Shown: in pieces, positions 9,278-18,635 of the stretch
Layout: every line of letters begins with the position of its first letter
Numbering within the stretch: the first letter of the stretch is position 1
Assembly (NCBI RefSeq): GCF_003003055.1
Contig: NZ_PVTV01000011.1
Coordinates: forward strand, 833,973 to 897,972
Length of the DNA stretch: 64,000 bases
Origin: Jezberella montanilacus
Lineage (GTDB): Bacteria; Pseudomonadota; Gammaproteobacteria; Burkholderiales; Burkholderiaceae_B
Direction of reading: 5' to 3'
Translations under genes and position numbers: made by a program
Notes under the pieces: generated by a model
What the model saw: only the letters and a program-made list of their open reading frames with translations
The model's database searches: none
What the model was told of the DNA's origin: nothing

Positions 9278-10452
9278 AACAAAATCTCTTCAGTCATACG
9301 CACGCGCAAGCGGTCTAGAAAGCCCAGGCATTGTTCAAGCTGACTGATTTCAATGTACTCGTTTGGCTTGTGCGCAACCGCAATATCTCCCGGCCCGACC
9401 ACCACACAGGGGATCCCTGCATTTTGCAGCCAGCCTCCGTCAGTCGCGAACGACACACGGCCGAGCAAATTATTGCGGGCAAGCGCAGTCCCCAAGTATG
9501 AGATCTTCGCATCCGCTGGCGTGTCGAGCGGAGCCGCATTAGCAATGGTTTCAAAGGTAATGTCAGATTGCTCATAGATCTTGCGCATCTCAGTTTTTAA
9601 TTTTTCAGCGTGCGCCTGAATTTTGCCAATCAACTCATCCGAATTAGCACCTGGCAAAGCACGGCAGTCAAAAACAAACTCGCAATCTTTCGCGACAATG
9701 TTGGGTGCAGCCCCCCCGTGAATCAAACCTGTCTGAAGGGTCGTGTGCGGGGTTTTAAAGTCGTGATCGAATGGGCCTTCAGCACGCAGTTGTTCTGATA
9801 AGCTGTGAATCTCACCGATCAATTTTGCGGCGTACTCGATTGCATTCACCGCTTCAGGTGCCATTGACGAGTGTGCCTCCAGACCACGCACTTTGCAGCG
9901 TGTGACGCGCATCCCTTTATGACCTGTCATCACCTGCATCATGGTGGGTTCACCCACGAAACAGCCTGCAGGTTGAATATTGGCGGATTTCAAATCCTTG
10001 ATCAGGGTCTGCACCCCGATGCATCCTACTTCTTCGTCGTAGGTTAGTCCGATGTGCATCGGTTGCTTCAGCGTTGACGCCAAATAGGCAGGCGTCATCG
10101 CGAGTGTAGCGGCGATAAAGCCCTTCATATCCACTGCACCACGACCAAAGATCTTGCCATCAGCAATATGCGCTTTAAACGGATCGGTATCCCAGGCCTG
10201 ACCATCGACTGGCACCACGTCAGTGTGACCACAAAGCACAATCCCGGCGACATCAGGACGCCCAATGGTGGCAAACAGATTGGCCTTACGTCGCTCAGCG
10301 TCATAGGATAAGCGGGCGTCGACGCCCAGGTGCTTCAAATGGTCTCGCACAAACTCAATCAAGCCGAGATTGGACTCACGACTGGTCGTGTCAAACGCGA
10401 CCAGGGTCTCAATCAAATTAATGGACTTCTGTAAAACTAAGGAATCCGACAT
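9274..10452 (-). CDS. argE: Acetylornithine deacetylase
   Basis: The 392-residue M20 metallopeptidase-family protein has the features of ArgE: GHTDVVPVDG (metal histidine and aspartate), GRGAVDMKGF (bridging aspartate), TYDEEVGCIG (catalytic glutamate pair), and HKPNEYIEISQL with the last metal histidine near the C-terminus. ArgE removes the acetyl group from N2-acetylornithine to give ornithine in arginine synthesis. A related succinyl-diaminopimelate desuccinylase is less likely given the C-terminal block. It is the first gene of the argE-can unit and is divergent from the SDR gene; the 174-base gap must hold both promoters. Confidence 0.9.
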   Translation of the reverse strand: MSDSLVLQKSINLIETLVAFDTTSRESNLGLIEFVRDHLKHLGVDARLSYDAERRKANLFATIGRPDVAGIVLCGHTDVVPVDGQAWDTDPFKAHIADGKIFGRGAVDMKGFIAATLAMTPAYLASTLKQPMHIGLTYDEEVGCIGVQTLIKDLKSANIQPAGCFVGEPTMMQVMTGHKGMRVTRCKVRGLEAHSSMAPEAVNAIEYAAKLIGEIHSLSEQLRAEGPFDHDFKTPHTTLQTGLIHGGAAPNIVAKDCEFVFDCRALPGANSDELIGKIQAHAEKLKTEMRKIYEQSDITFETIANAAPLDTPADAKISYLGTALARNNLLGRVSFATDGGWLQNAGIPCVVVGPGDIAVAHKPNEYIEISQLEQCLGFLDRLRVRMTEEILL

Positions 10453-10626
10453 ATATCACTCGTTCATTCAAATATTAAGATGACACAAGATTTGTGCATG
10501 CATCTCGTTGCGACAGTATTTTTTAATCTACATTAGGGTTTTACCCTGTTTTAGATGAGTTCGCTCAGACAGTGCGATCATCCATCAGGATCAGACTAAC
10601 TAAAACAACGATACTGGGAGAAAACG

Positions 10627-11400
10627 ATGAATCTGCATATTGAAGGCCGAGTTGCCTTAGTCACCGGCGGTACACAGGGAATTGGCAAGGCCTGTGCGAT
10701 CAAACTTGCCGCTGAGGGCGCTCAGGTCGTGATTGCCGCGCGCGGTAAGGACTTGCTGGACCAGGTGGCCACTGAAATACGCTCAACGGGCGGAACAGTC
10801 ACAGCCATTCAAGCCGATGTCAGCAAAGAAGCTGACTGCGAGCGTCTGATCAGTGAAACAATCGCCACCTATGGACGAATTGATATTCTGGTCAACAACG
10901 CCGGAACCTCCGCAACGGGCGAATTCGAATCCATTACAGACGAAGGATGGCAGGCGGATTTTGATCTGAAACTGTTTGCGGCCATCCGCCTTTCACGTCT
11001 CGCTATCCCCCATATGAAGCAACACCACTGGGGTCGTATCATTAATGTAACCAATATCGGTGCCAAGCAGCCAGCTGCTAAATCCATGCCAACAACGGTC
11101 ACACGTGCCGCTGGTCTGGCAATGACCAAGGCCCTGTCAAGAGAGTTCGCACCCAACAATATCCTTGTAAATTCAGTATGCATCGGCTTAATCGAGGCGG
11201 GACAACACGAGCGCAAGGCCGCAAAGTTGGGGATCGCGGTCGAGCAGTTATACGATAAATTGACAGCCGATATTCCTCTGGGTCGTGTGGGTCGAGCCGA
11301 CGAAGTCGCGAATGTCGTTGCTTTTTTGGCTTCGGAAGCCGCCAGCTATGTCTCTGGCAGCAGCATTAATCTTGACGGCGGTAAGTCTGCTGTCATGTAA
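10627..11400 (+). CDS. SDR-family protein lacking the canonical YxxxK catalytic pair
   Basis: The 257-residue Rossmann protein has the classical SDR cofactor motifs TGGTQGIG and NNAG and a normal C-terminal end (SGSSINLDGG). At the catalytic site, where Tyr-x-x-x-Lys is expected, the sequence reads T156-T-V-T-R160; the preceding serine position is also altered (INVTNIGAKQ). I recall a subfamily of SDRs with a similar PT-V-RAAG signature, so this is probably an inherited variant rather than a damaged gene. It may be a dehydrogenase with another proton-transfer arrangement, or a binding protein. GGGAG precedes the ATG. It stands alone between argE (divergent) and a parvulin gene. Confidence 0.85.
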   Translation: MNLHIEGRVALVTGGTQGIGKACAIKLAAEGAQVVIAARGKDLLDQVATEIRSTGGTVTAIQADVSKEADCERLISETIATYGRIDILVNNAGTSATGEFESITDEGWQADFDLKLFAAIRLSRLAIPHMKQHHWGRIINVTNIGAKQPAAKSMPTTVTRAAGLAMTKALSREFAPNNILVNSVCIGLIEAGQHERKAAKLGIAVEQLYDKLTADIPLGRVGRADEVANVVAFLASEAASYVSGSSINLDGGKSAVM

Positions 11401-11468
11401 GAAACTGGATTTGACTCTAAAATAGCAAGGCACTAAAAAAGCTAACATTCTGTTTTATATAGGTTTTT

Positions 11469-12284
11469 ATGACTCGTATCTATCAAACTCTGAGTATTTT
11501 ATTGATCTTCGCGGCCACGTTTGCCAGCGGCATGGTGAAAGCTGACAATGACCTGCCCAGCGGTGTAATTGCCACAGTCAATGGCACTGCAATACCCCAG
11601 TCATTACTTGATCAGAGCGTACAAGCGAGCGTCAGACAAGGGCAGAAAGACTCACCAGAGTTGCGTCAGGCGATAAAGAACGAACTAATCGGTCGTGAAG
11701 TGGTTGCTCAAGAGGCTACCAGACTCAACCTGGACAAAACACCTACTGCGCAACAGCAGTTTGCCCAGTTAAAGCAAAATTTTCTCATCGATCTTGCCGT
11801 CATCGATTATCTGAATAAACACCCAGCAACCGAGTCCGATTTGCGCAGCTTCTACGATCGACAAGTGAAAGAACTGACAGATGCGCAGCAGTACAAGCTG
11901 AGATTAATTACGGTTGCAACCGAAGCGGAGGCAAAAAGTTTGTTGAGTCAAATCAACAAGTCTAAGAGTGATGTGTTTCCTGCTCTCGCGAAAGAAAAAT
12001 CAATCGACGCCAGCAAACAGACGAGTGGCGCTCTGGATTGGGTCGTATCGACTCAAATCATCCCGGCGATTGGAAATGTCATTGTCAACCTGCCTAAAGG
12101 CGGGGTGGCCGCGAGCCCCATACAAACCCCAGCTGGCTGGAATATCGTTCGAGTTGAAGACAAACGCCCTTTCAAAGCACCCGCTTTTGAGGACAGCAAA
12201 AATCAACTCGCCAATGAGTGGGCTCAGAAGATGCGTATGGAATACGCGCAACAATTGCGCAATGCCGCAAAAATCGTCGATTAA
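11469..12284 (+). CDS. Parvulin-type peptidyl-prolyl isomerase, exported
   Basis: The 271-residue protein starts with a signal peptide (IYQTLSILLIFAATFASGMVKA), then an N-terminal SurA/PrsA-like helical chaperone region (residues 30-120), then one rotamase domain (about 125-235: KLRLITVATEAEAKSLL ... ALDWVVSTQIIPAIG ... TPAGWNIVRVED). It is thus a periplasmic PpiC/PrsA-type foldase that isomerises prolyl bonds in exported proteins. The number of rotamase domains (one) separates it from SurA (two). It is convergent with the yaeQ gene, only 24 bases apart. Confidence 0.88.
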   Translation: MTRIYQTLSILLIFAATFASGMVKADNDLPSGVIATVNGTAIPQSLLDQSVQASVRQGQKDSPELRQAIKNELIGREVVAQEATRLNLDKTPTAQQQFAQLKQNFLIDLAVIDYLNKHPATESDLRSFYDRQVKELTDAQQYKLRLITVATEAEAKSLLSQINKSKSDVFPALAKEKSIDASKQTSGALDWVVSTQIIPAIGNVIVNLPKGGVAASPIQTPAGWNIVRVEDKRPFKAPAFEDSKNQLANEWAQKMRMEYAQQLRNAAKIVD

Positions 12285-12308
12285 AGCGAGATAGCGGTTT
12301 AAGCTTGC

Positions 12309-12854
12309 TTAAGATTCAGGGCGCAAAAATACGGGATCGATCGTCACATCCCCTTTATTGCTTGACACCAGTATCTGTCCGTCCTGCACATTGACGTTGA
12401 TGTCCATGCTCGAAGCGACCAAGGCATCCAGGGCCTTGGTTTGTTCTGAAGGTAAAGCAATAATCGTCAAGTTTCTTGCCCGCCCAAGCTTGTTGGCTAT
12501 TGGTTCCCACCATAATTTTGCGACCTGCCTGGCATAGCAATACACCTTGACCTGGTTGGCTCGCCCACACGCCTTCAAGATACGCCTCTCGTCGGGTTGC
12601 CCCACGTCAATCCAGAGCTGAATAGAACCGGTGAGATCTTTTAGCCAAAGATCCGGCTCATCGACTTCGCTCAATCCTTTAGTAAAAACCAGATCCTCAG
12701 ACGCATTCAAGGCAAAAGCGACCAAGCGCACCATCATGCGCTCGGTGGTCTCTGAGGGATGTTTCGCCAACACAACCGCATGGCTGGCGTAGTGATGCAG
12801 ATCTTGATTAGCAACGTGCAAATTCGCTTTGTAGATGGTTGCTCTCAGCGCCAC
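12309..12854 (-). CDS. yaeQ: YaeQ-family protein
   Basis: This 181-residue protein is a YaeQ homologue: ALRATIYKANLHVANQD at the N-terminus, RMMVRLVAFALNASEDLVFTKG, and DEPDLWLKDLTGSI. The family has a PD-(D/E)XK-like fold and no settled function. I place the start at GTG 12854: GGCGAGG lies nine bases before it and the resulting length fits the family. The open frame continues upstream to 12980, into the 3' end of the neighbouring aminotransferase gene. The two genes are on the same strand with 49 bases between, so they may be cotranscribed. Confidence 0.88.
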   Translation of the reverse strand: MALRATIYKANLHVANQDLHHYASHAVVLAKHPSETTERMMVRLVAFALNASEDLVFTKGLSEVDEPDLWLKDLTGSIQLWIDVGQPDERRILKACGRANQVKVYCYARQVAKLWWEPIANKLGRARNLTIIALPSEQTKALDALVASSMDINVNVQDGQILVSSNKGDVTIDPVFLRPES

Positions 12855-12903
12855 GTCAATGCGCCTCGCCACTGCGTAGGATAAAACAAAGAGGCACCAG
12901 GTA

Positions 12904-14085
12904 TCAAGACAACGCCTCAATTGCCGCGTTGACGCCACCAGCGGTGAACTTGATTCCCATGCGGTGAAAGGTGGCTTCAACTCCAGCCAGACAGCCCAGA
13001 ATCATGGGCTCATTCAGGCTGCCTAAATGACCTATGCGAAAAACCTTGCCTGCGAATGGACCCAAACCGCCAGCCAATGCCACATTAAACTCGCTACGCG
13101 CTATTTTCCGGATTGCTTCGGGGTCAATATCCGGCGACACCTGAATTGCAGTCACTGCCGCCGACCTTGCCTCGGGCACTTTACAGACAAAATCCATCGT
13201 GCCGGCCTGCGACCAACACGATACGGCAGCCTGCACAGCTTTTGAAAGACGACGATGCCTGACAAATACGTTGTCAGGGCCTTCTTGATCGATGAGACTC
13301 AGAGACGCTTCTAGACCAAGAATTAAATTCTGAGGAGGCGTCCCGCAAAACTTTCCGTAACCCTGCGTGCTTTTGCGCTTAACCCAGTCCCAGTAGAACC
13401 TTGGCATAGGATTGGCCTGTGATACCTTCAGGGCCCGCTCATCGACCGCACAGAACGCCAGGCCAGGTGCCGTCATCAAACCCTTCTGTGTTGCGCCGAC
13501 GACGACATTAGCACCAACCGCATCCATTGAAAAAGGTGTCGTCATGAAAGAAGCGACAACATCCACAACCAGTAAAGCCGGGTGTTTGGTCGCATCCAGC
13601 ACCTGCCGAACCAGCGCAATATCATTTGTCGTTGAACTCGCCGTATCGGTGTGCACAGCAAAAACGGCGACAATTTCATGGTTCGTATCCGCCTTCAGGG
13701 CGTGTTCGATCGCGTCAATATCCATGGTGTAGCCCACCCTGTAGGGTGTGCGAACGACGTTGATCCCGACGCCCTCTGCCATCACAGCCCAGGACTCTGA
13801 AAAATGGCCAGTACCAATCACTAGCACTGACTGGCCAGGCCCAGCGATATTGACGTTTGCGGCTTCCCACGCACCATGGCCGTTGGCACCATATAAGAAG
13901 ACATCTGCGCTTTTAGCGTTCAACAATGCCCTGATACCCTGCTCACAGACCTGAATAGCTTCTTCTCCACGAGGGTCCGATGTATCCATGGGTTGGTTTG
14001 ACATCGCATCAAGAACCGCCTTGGGAACAAACGTTGGGCCAGGGGAGTGTAAAAAACGAACGCCGGGATATTGAAAAGTTGCCAC
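12904..14085 (-). CDS. Class V aminotransferase (alanine-glyoxylate type), second copy
   Basis: The 393-residue PLP enzyme carries LHSPGPTFVPKAVLDAM near its start, FLYGANGHGAWEAA, a VVDVVASF segment and PLP lysine K201 in GATQKGLMTAPG. It belongs to the same family as the protein at 388-1596 but is clearly divergent, so they are paralogues rather than a recent duplication. GTG 14085 is chosen because AAGG lies eight bases upstream; the frame stays open to 14283 without similarity. The reaction is probably transamination of glyoxylate or a related 2-oxo acid. It lies 85 bases downstream of the PIG-L lipoprotein gene and upstream of yaeQ. Confidence 0.86.
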   Translation of the reverse strand: MATFQYPGVRFLHSPGPTFVPKAVLDAMSNQPMDTSDPRGEEAIQVCEQGIRALLNAKSADVFLYGANGHGAWEAANVNIAGPGQSVLVIGTGHFSESWAVMAEGVGINVVRTPYRVGYTMDIDAIEHALKADTNHEIVAVFAVHTDTASSTTNDIALVRQVLDATKHPALLVVDVVASFMTTPFSMDAVGANVVVGATQKGLMTAPGLAFCAVDERALKVSQANPMPRFYWDWVKRKSTQGYGKFCGTPPQNLILGLEASLSLIDQEGPDNVFVRHRRLSKAVQAAVSCWSQAGTMDFVCKVPEARSAAVTAIQVSPDIDPEAIRKIARSEFNVALAGGLGPFAGKVFRIGHLGSLNEPMILGCLAGVEATFHRMGIKFTAGGVNAAIEALS

Positions 14086-14170
14086 TGAAGTCGCCTTAGA
14101 CAGGGTGTTGTGTTGGAGTGAAAAACTATAAAAGAGTGAGTTTAAATCATGGTGAGTGCGAGCAGGCCAA

Positions 14171-15181
14171 TCAGGGTACGCAAGCTGTTCCGCTACTGGT
14201 CGTTGCCGTTGGGTATATCTTACCCAACCAAGCATTGTGCGCCGCTCCCCAGGTTGTGCGTTGATGCCCCTCTGCACGACCAATATTGATCGCTCCCCAC
14301 GTGGCTGCGTGAACCATCAACTCGTCATTGGTGACATTTTGCTCTTTGGTGGTGTTGGCGTAAGTCGCAAAACGAATTTGCTGAAAGCACACCGGCTCGG
14401 CCGGATGGGCCACTTGTTGTAACAGGAGTGAAGTTGAGATGTGATCTGGATGATCTCCAGGGTTCCAAAAATCTCTGTCTTCGCTAAGATTGAGCCTAAC
14501 CCAGCTAGCGCCTTTGGACTCAATGGATACGATATCACCGAGCGTAGCTTGAAGTTCTTCAAGCGTGTACCGGTTACTGCGATCAATGGCTTCGATGAAT
14601 GCGGCGGAGCCATTCATGAGGTTAGTCAGGCTTTGGTGGCCAGTCAGCGCAAATCCGGTTCCCTGCTTGCCGCCATCCGGCAAATTCAGATCGTACATGA
14701 CAATGTTTGGACCAAAGGTCCGTCTCTCGAGCTGTCGTTTACCGACTAGTTGCGTATCTATTTTGAGAGAAGGAGCATTGATACCAGTCATGCTCACCAT
14801 GAACAGAACCGCACGCTCATGCCCCAGCCGTCGCGAAATCCAGTAAGGGCGGTCCGAATCACCATTACCAACCCCCAGACCCGCATCACCGGCCGTCGTC
14901 ACAATAAAGACTTTCTTGGCGTTGGGCTGTTGCACAAAATCCTGCAAAACCTGAATCCCCATGAACAACTCAATATCATCAGGGTGTGCGCCAACATAAA
15001 AAATCGTAGCGGGCAATTCATGTTGAGGCCTGGTTGTCGACTGGGCAAAACTGTGCAACTTACCCGCAATGACTGAATCAGTCACATTGGTGGCGTGCAA
15101 ATCTGCCGGGTTGACATGACAACCGGACAAACCGATGAGAGATACGGTCACGAGACAGGCCAATCTCAAGTTATTTTTCAT
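14171..15181 (-). CDS. PIG-L-family deacetylase-like lipoprotein
   Basis: From ATG 15181 the 336-residue product has a lipoprotein signal (LACLVTVSLIGLSGC, lipobox LSGC with cysteine about residue 20). It then has a PIG-L/LmbE domain: AHPDDIELFMG (zinc His-Asp-Asp), a TTAGDAG loop, and a GDHPDHISTS segment giving the later zinc histidine. PIG-L enzymes deacetylate N-acetylglucosaminyl compounds. A membrane-attached periplasmic form suggests action on an envelope or extracellular sugar. The frame begins upstream at a GTG (15238), but those residues would bury the signal. It is divergent from the HAD dehalogenase gene. Confidence 0.8.
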   Translation of the reverse strand: MKNNLRLACLVTVSLIGLSGCHVNPADLHATNVTDSVIAGKLHSFAQSTTRPQHELPATIFYVGAHPDDIELFMGIQVLQDFVQQPNAKKVFIVTTAGDAGLGVGNGDSDRPYWISRRLGHERAVLFMVSMTGINAPSLKIDTQLVGKRQLERRTFGPNIVMYDLNLPDGGKQGTGFALTGHQSLTNLMNGSAAFIEAIDRSNRYTLEELQATLGDIVSIESKGASWVRLNLSEDRDFWNPGDHPDHISTSLLLQQVAHPAEPVCFQQIRFATYANTTKEQNVTNDELMVHAATWGAINIGRAEGHQRTTWGAAHNAWLGKIYPTATTSSGTACVP

Positions 15182-15290
15182 GAGTCCGAATAAATCGAAG
15201 GGATTACGTAACAAACGTGGAGTTTTACTCTGAAACACACAAATATGCTAACTTGCCTCGCTACTGCAACGAGATCTGAGGGCTATCAAC

Positions 15291-16010
15291 ATGGCGTTTC
15301 ATCCCACACAAATCAAAGCAATGGTGTTCGATACGTTTGGCAGTGTGGTCGACTGGCGTGGCGGCATCACACGCGACCTCACCGAATGGGGCAATGCCAA
15401 CAACGTCCACATCGACTGGCATGCCTTCGCCGTTGCATGGAGAGGTCGTTATCAACCTCAGATGGAAGTCGTTCGCAGTGGCAACAGGCCTTACACCAAA
15501 CTCGACATTCTGCACCGCGAATCACTCGAGTTTTTAATCCCGCAATTCGGCCTTGAACATTTAACCGAAGCACAACGGATTCACGTCAATAAAGTCTGGC
15601 ATCGTCTGACTCCCTGGCCCGATTCGGCCCCAGGGCTCGCCAGGCTCAAAAAGAAATTTATCATTGGGCCCTTATCCAACGGTAATGTGGCGCTACTAAC
15701 GAATCTTGCAAAGTTTAGTGGCACTGACTGGGACGTCATCTTGTCCACCGAGCTGTTCAAGGGCTATAAACCGCAGCCGCAAACCTATTTGGGCGTGTGC
15801 GAAATTCTCGACCTAGCACCCGATGAAGTCATGATGTGCGCGGCGCATAATTACGATCTTGCTGCCGCTCAGGCAGTGGGACTGAGGACCGCCTTTTTTG
15901 CCCGCCCGACCGAACACGCCGAGAATCAAACGACCGATCTCAAAGCAGACAGGGCTTGGGATGTCGTCGCTCAAGATATTCTTGATCTTGCCGACAAAAT
16001 GGGGGCCTGA
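15291..16010 (+). CDS. HAD-family haloacid dehalogenase, type II
   Basis: The 239-residue protein has the type II haloacid dehalogenase layout: nucleophile D14 in MVFDTFGSVVDWRG, a helical cap, a PLSNGNVALL motif II, GYKPQPQTY with the motif III lysine, and AAHNYDLAAAQAVG in place of the usual SSNxWDA block. Family members hydrolyse L-2-haloacids to D-2-hydroxyacids by an aspartyl ester. Whether this one has that substrate is unproven. GAGGG precedes the ATG. Its stop lies one base before the presumed TTG start of the efflux outer membrane gene, which implies one transcript. Confidence 0.86.
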   Translation: MAFHPTQIKAMVFDTFGSVVDWRGGITRDLTEWGNANNVHIDWHAFAVAWRGRYQPQMEVVRSGNRPYTKLDILHRESLEFLIPQFGLEHLTEAQRIHVNKVWHRLTPWPDSAPGLARLKKKFIIGPLSNGNVALLTNLAKFSGTDWDVILSTELFKGYKPQPQTYLGVCEILDLAPDEVMMCAAHNYDLAAAQAVGLRTAFFARPTEHAENQTTDLKADRAWDVVAQDILDLADKMGA

Positions 16011-16011
16011 T

Positions 16012-17499
16012 TTGACCGATTTGCCGGATTTTCGTGTCAGAAAAATAGCGCATTTAATTGTTACTTTCGCGTCGCTGTTGGCGTTGACTGGGTGCATGAC
16101 CGTTGGACCAGACTTTGATTCAGAGCAAGCGACAAGTGTACCCAACCAAGCGGAGCGCTGGATAGCCGCACAACCGCATGGAGCGAGCCTGACTGGGTTA
16201 AATGCCTGGTGGGGTCAATTTAACGATCCGCTGCTGCTAGAACTCATTGATGCAGCGCAAAGGCAGAGCACTAGCATGGCGGAGGCGGCACTTCGCATCG
16301 CGCAGGCTAGAGCCCTTCTCGTTTCTCGTTATGCCGCGGCCTTACCCGATGTCTCGGCACAAGGATCAGTTAGCAGGGGCACAACCATCCTTAATGCCAT
16401 CACGCTGGGCACAACCAGCCAAGCGCAAGTCCAAGCAAGCTGGGAACTTGACCTCTTCGGCGGCTTACAACGAAATAGTCAAGCTGCACAAGCTCGTCTC
16501 ACGTCGGAAGTCGCCAATTGGCACAGTGCCCGGATTTCAGTGGCTGCCGACACTGCAAATCACTACAACAATTACCGCGCTTGCGAACAGCTACAAGCCT
16601 TGGCAGAGGGCGATGCCGCGTCCCGCGAGGCGACGGCAAGACTGACAAACCAACTAGCCGCCACAGGCTTTCAGGCTCCTGCGAATGCATCGCTCGCCCG
16701 CGCCAGTGCCGCTGAAGGAGCCGGACGTGCAGTGGCTCAGAAAGCCGAATGCGATTTAACAGTCAAGGCAATAGTAGCCATGACCGGCATGGCCGAAGGG
16801 GATCTGCGTGCGAGGCTCACAGGCAAGTCGGGACAATTGCCAGCGCCAATCGACTTTGCTGTCACACAAATACCCGCCCAGGTGCTATCGCAACGACCCG
16901 ATGTCGCTTCAGCTGAACAGCAACTGGTCGCAGCCAACGCAGACATTGGGGTGCGGATAGCGGAGAGATTGCCGCGCCTGGCTTTGACCGGGAATATCGG
17001 CCCGTTTAATTTCAGTTCAAGTGATGCGTCACTCAATGGCGGGACATGGTCACTGGGGCCATCCCTCACCCTGCCACTATTCGATGCCGGGCGGCGCGCT
17101 GCCAACGAAGACACGGCTTGGGTCGCCTACCAAACCGCTGAAACGAAATATCGAAGCCAAGTCCGCCTGGCAGTGAAAGAAGTCGAAGACGCCCTGATCA
17201 CGTTGGATAGCCTTCGTATCAGGGACGAGGACGCACTCCTTGCCTCACAGGGCTATCACGTCGCTTTGCGTGCTACGCAGGAGAAATACAATTTCGGCTT
17301 GGCGAGCGTGTTGGATCTCGAAGAAACCAGACGATTATCATTTAACGCAGACAACATCTTAATGGGCATACGACGTGATCATGTCAACGCATGGATCGCA
17401 CTCTATCGTGCGGTCGGTGGCGGATGGCAAGCAGGTGATCTGGTTCAACCGCCTAGTGCGTTTCCGAAGACAACAAACGATCAAAAAGGCATGAAGTAA
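16012..17499 (+). CDS. Outer membrane efflux lipoprotein (NodT/OprM family)
   Basis: About 495 residues. A signal sequence with lipobox (TFASLLALTGC) is followed by the conserved start MTVGPDF, WWGQFNDPLLLELI, two repeats of the TolC-type barrel-and-helix unit, and LSQRPDVASAEQQL in the second half. It forms the outer membrane channel of a tripartite RND pump. Because the frame is open into the upstream HAD gene, the start is uncertain. TTG at 16012, just after the HAD stop, gives a normal signal peptide and a family-typical length; TTG 16021 is an alternative. Its stop overlaps the ATG of the adaptor gene by one base. Confidence 0.88.
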   Translation: MTDLPDFRVRKIAHLIVTFASLLALTGCMTVGPDFDSEQATSVPNQAERWIAAQPHGASLTGLNAWWGQFNDPLLLELIDAAQRQSTSMAEAALRIAQARALLVSRYAAALPDVSAQGSVSRGTTILNAITLGTTSQAQVQASWELDLFGGLQRNSQAAQARLTSEVANWHSARISVAADTANHYNNYRACEQLQALAEGDAASREATARLTNQLAATGFQAPANASLARASAAEGAGRAVAQKAECDLTVKAIVAMTGMAEGDLRARLTGKSGQLPAPIDFAVTQIPAQVLSQRPDVASAEQQLVAANADIGVRIAERLPRLALTGNIGPFNFSSSDASLNGGTWSLGPSLTLPLFDAGRRAANEDTAWVAYQTAETKYRSQVRLAVKEVEDALITLDSLRIRDEDALLASQGYHVALRATQEKYNFGLASVLDLEETRRLSFNADNILMGIRRDHVNAWIALYRAVGGGWQAGDLVQPPSAFPKTTNDQKGMK

Positions 17500-18635
17500 T
17501 GAAACGCATTGTTTTAATGTCCATAATTGCCACCAGCGTGTTGTTGCCATTACCGTTACCTGGATCCGCAGCAGTCGCCACAGCCAAACCGGGATTGACT
17601 GTCACGGTTACCCATCCAGTCGCCGCTAAGATCGACTCTAGCTTGTCAGCTAACGGCAGCATCACGGCCTGGCAAGAAGCTTCAATCGGCACCGAAGTAG
17701 GCGGCTTACGTATGGCAGAGGTCTTGGTCAATGTCGGGGATCGAGTCAAACGCGGGCAAATCCTGGCGTCGTTCTCCACAGATACGGTCAACGCCGATTT
17801 AGCAGTCACGAAAGCTCAGGCCGCAGAAGCCGCCGCAGCCTTGTCTGACGCTCAGGCCAACGCCGCAGGTGCTCGCAATCTGAAAGACTCCGGGGCGCTG
17901 TCGGCGCAGCAAATTAGTCAATATCTCACAGCAGAGCAAACAGCTAACGCAAGACTTGAAGCGGCCAAAGCTCAAGTCAACGTCCAAGCGTTGCGTTTGC
18001 GTAATACACAAGTGCGCGCGCCAGATGACGGCATTATTTCTGCACGGCAGGCTACTGTGGGCGCAGTGGTGCCCGCGGGAACCGAGCTATTCAAAATGGT
18101 TCGTCAAGGCAGACTTGAATGGCGTGCCGAGGTGACTGCTGAAGAGCTCGGGCGCATCACACCGGCGGCAAAAGTACAGATATACCCTGCCAGTCTGACC
18201 AGGGGACAAAATCCGGTCATCGGCACCGTCCGTATGATTGCACCGACGGTCGATACACAAACTCGTACCGCCATTGTGTATGTCGATTTGCCCAGCCTCA
18301 GCAATGAGGATGTGTCACTCCGTGCCGGCATGTTTGCTTCCGGAAAATTCGATTTAGGTCAAACAACCGGGCTGACTCTGCCACAAGAGTCCGTGGTAGT
18401 CAGGGATGGTTTTACCTATGTCTTTAAAGTCGGTGCCGACAATCGTGTTGTGCAACTCAAAGTGAAATTAGGATCGCGTTTTGATAAACGCGTAGAGATT
18501 ATCGAAGGCGTCACAACCGATGATCTGGTTGCTGAGTCCGGCGCGGGATTCCTGTCTAACGGGGATCTTGTTGCTATCGATCAAGGCGAGTCGAAGCAAC
18601 CGCAGCCCGTGCCCAGCAAACAGCAGGATCGTTAA
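17499..18635 (+). CDS. RND efflux periplasmic adaptor (membrane fusion protein)
   Basis: The 378-residue protein has a signal peptide (VLLPLPLPGSAAVATA), a split lipoyl domain (GTEVGGLRMAEVLVNVGDRVKRG and APDDGIISARQATVGAVV), an alpha-helical hairpin rich in Ala and Gln between them, and a beta-barrel (IAPTVDTQTRTAIVYVDL). It bridges the inner membrane RND pump and the outer membrane channel. It overlaps both neighbours by one base (TAATG at each junction), so the three proteins are translated in concert. Confidence 0.92.
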   Translation: MKRIVLMSIIATSVLLPLPLPGSAAVATAKPGLTVTVTHPVAAKIDSSLSANGSITAWQEASIGTEVGGLRMAEVLVNVGDRVKRGQILASFSTDTVNADLAVTKAQAAEAAAALSDAQANAAGARNLKDSGALSAQQISQYLTAEQTANARLEAAKAQVNVQALRLRNTQVRAPDDGIISARQATVGAVVPAGTELFKMVRQGRLEWRAEVTAEELGRITPAAKVQIYPASLTRGQNPVIGTVRMIAPTVDTQTRTAIVYVDLPSLSNEDVSLRAGMFASGKFDLGQTTGLTLPQESVVVRDGFTYVFKVGADNRVVQLKVKLGSRFDKRVEIIEGVTTDDLVAESGAGFLSNGDLVAIDQGESKQPQPVPSKQQDR

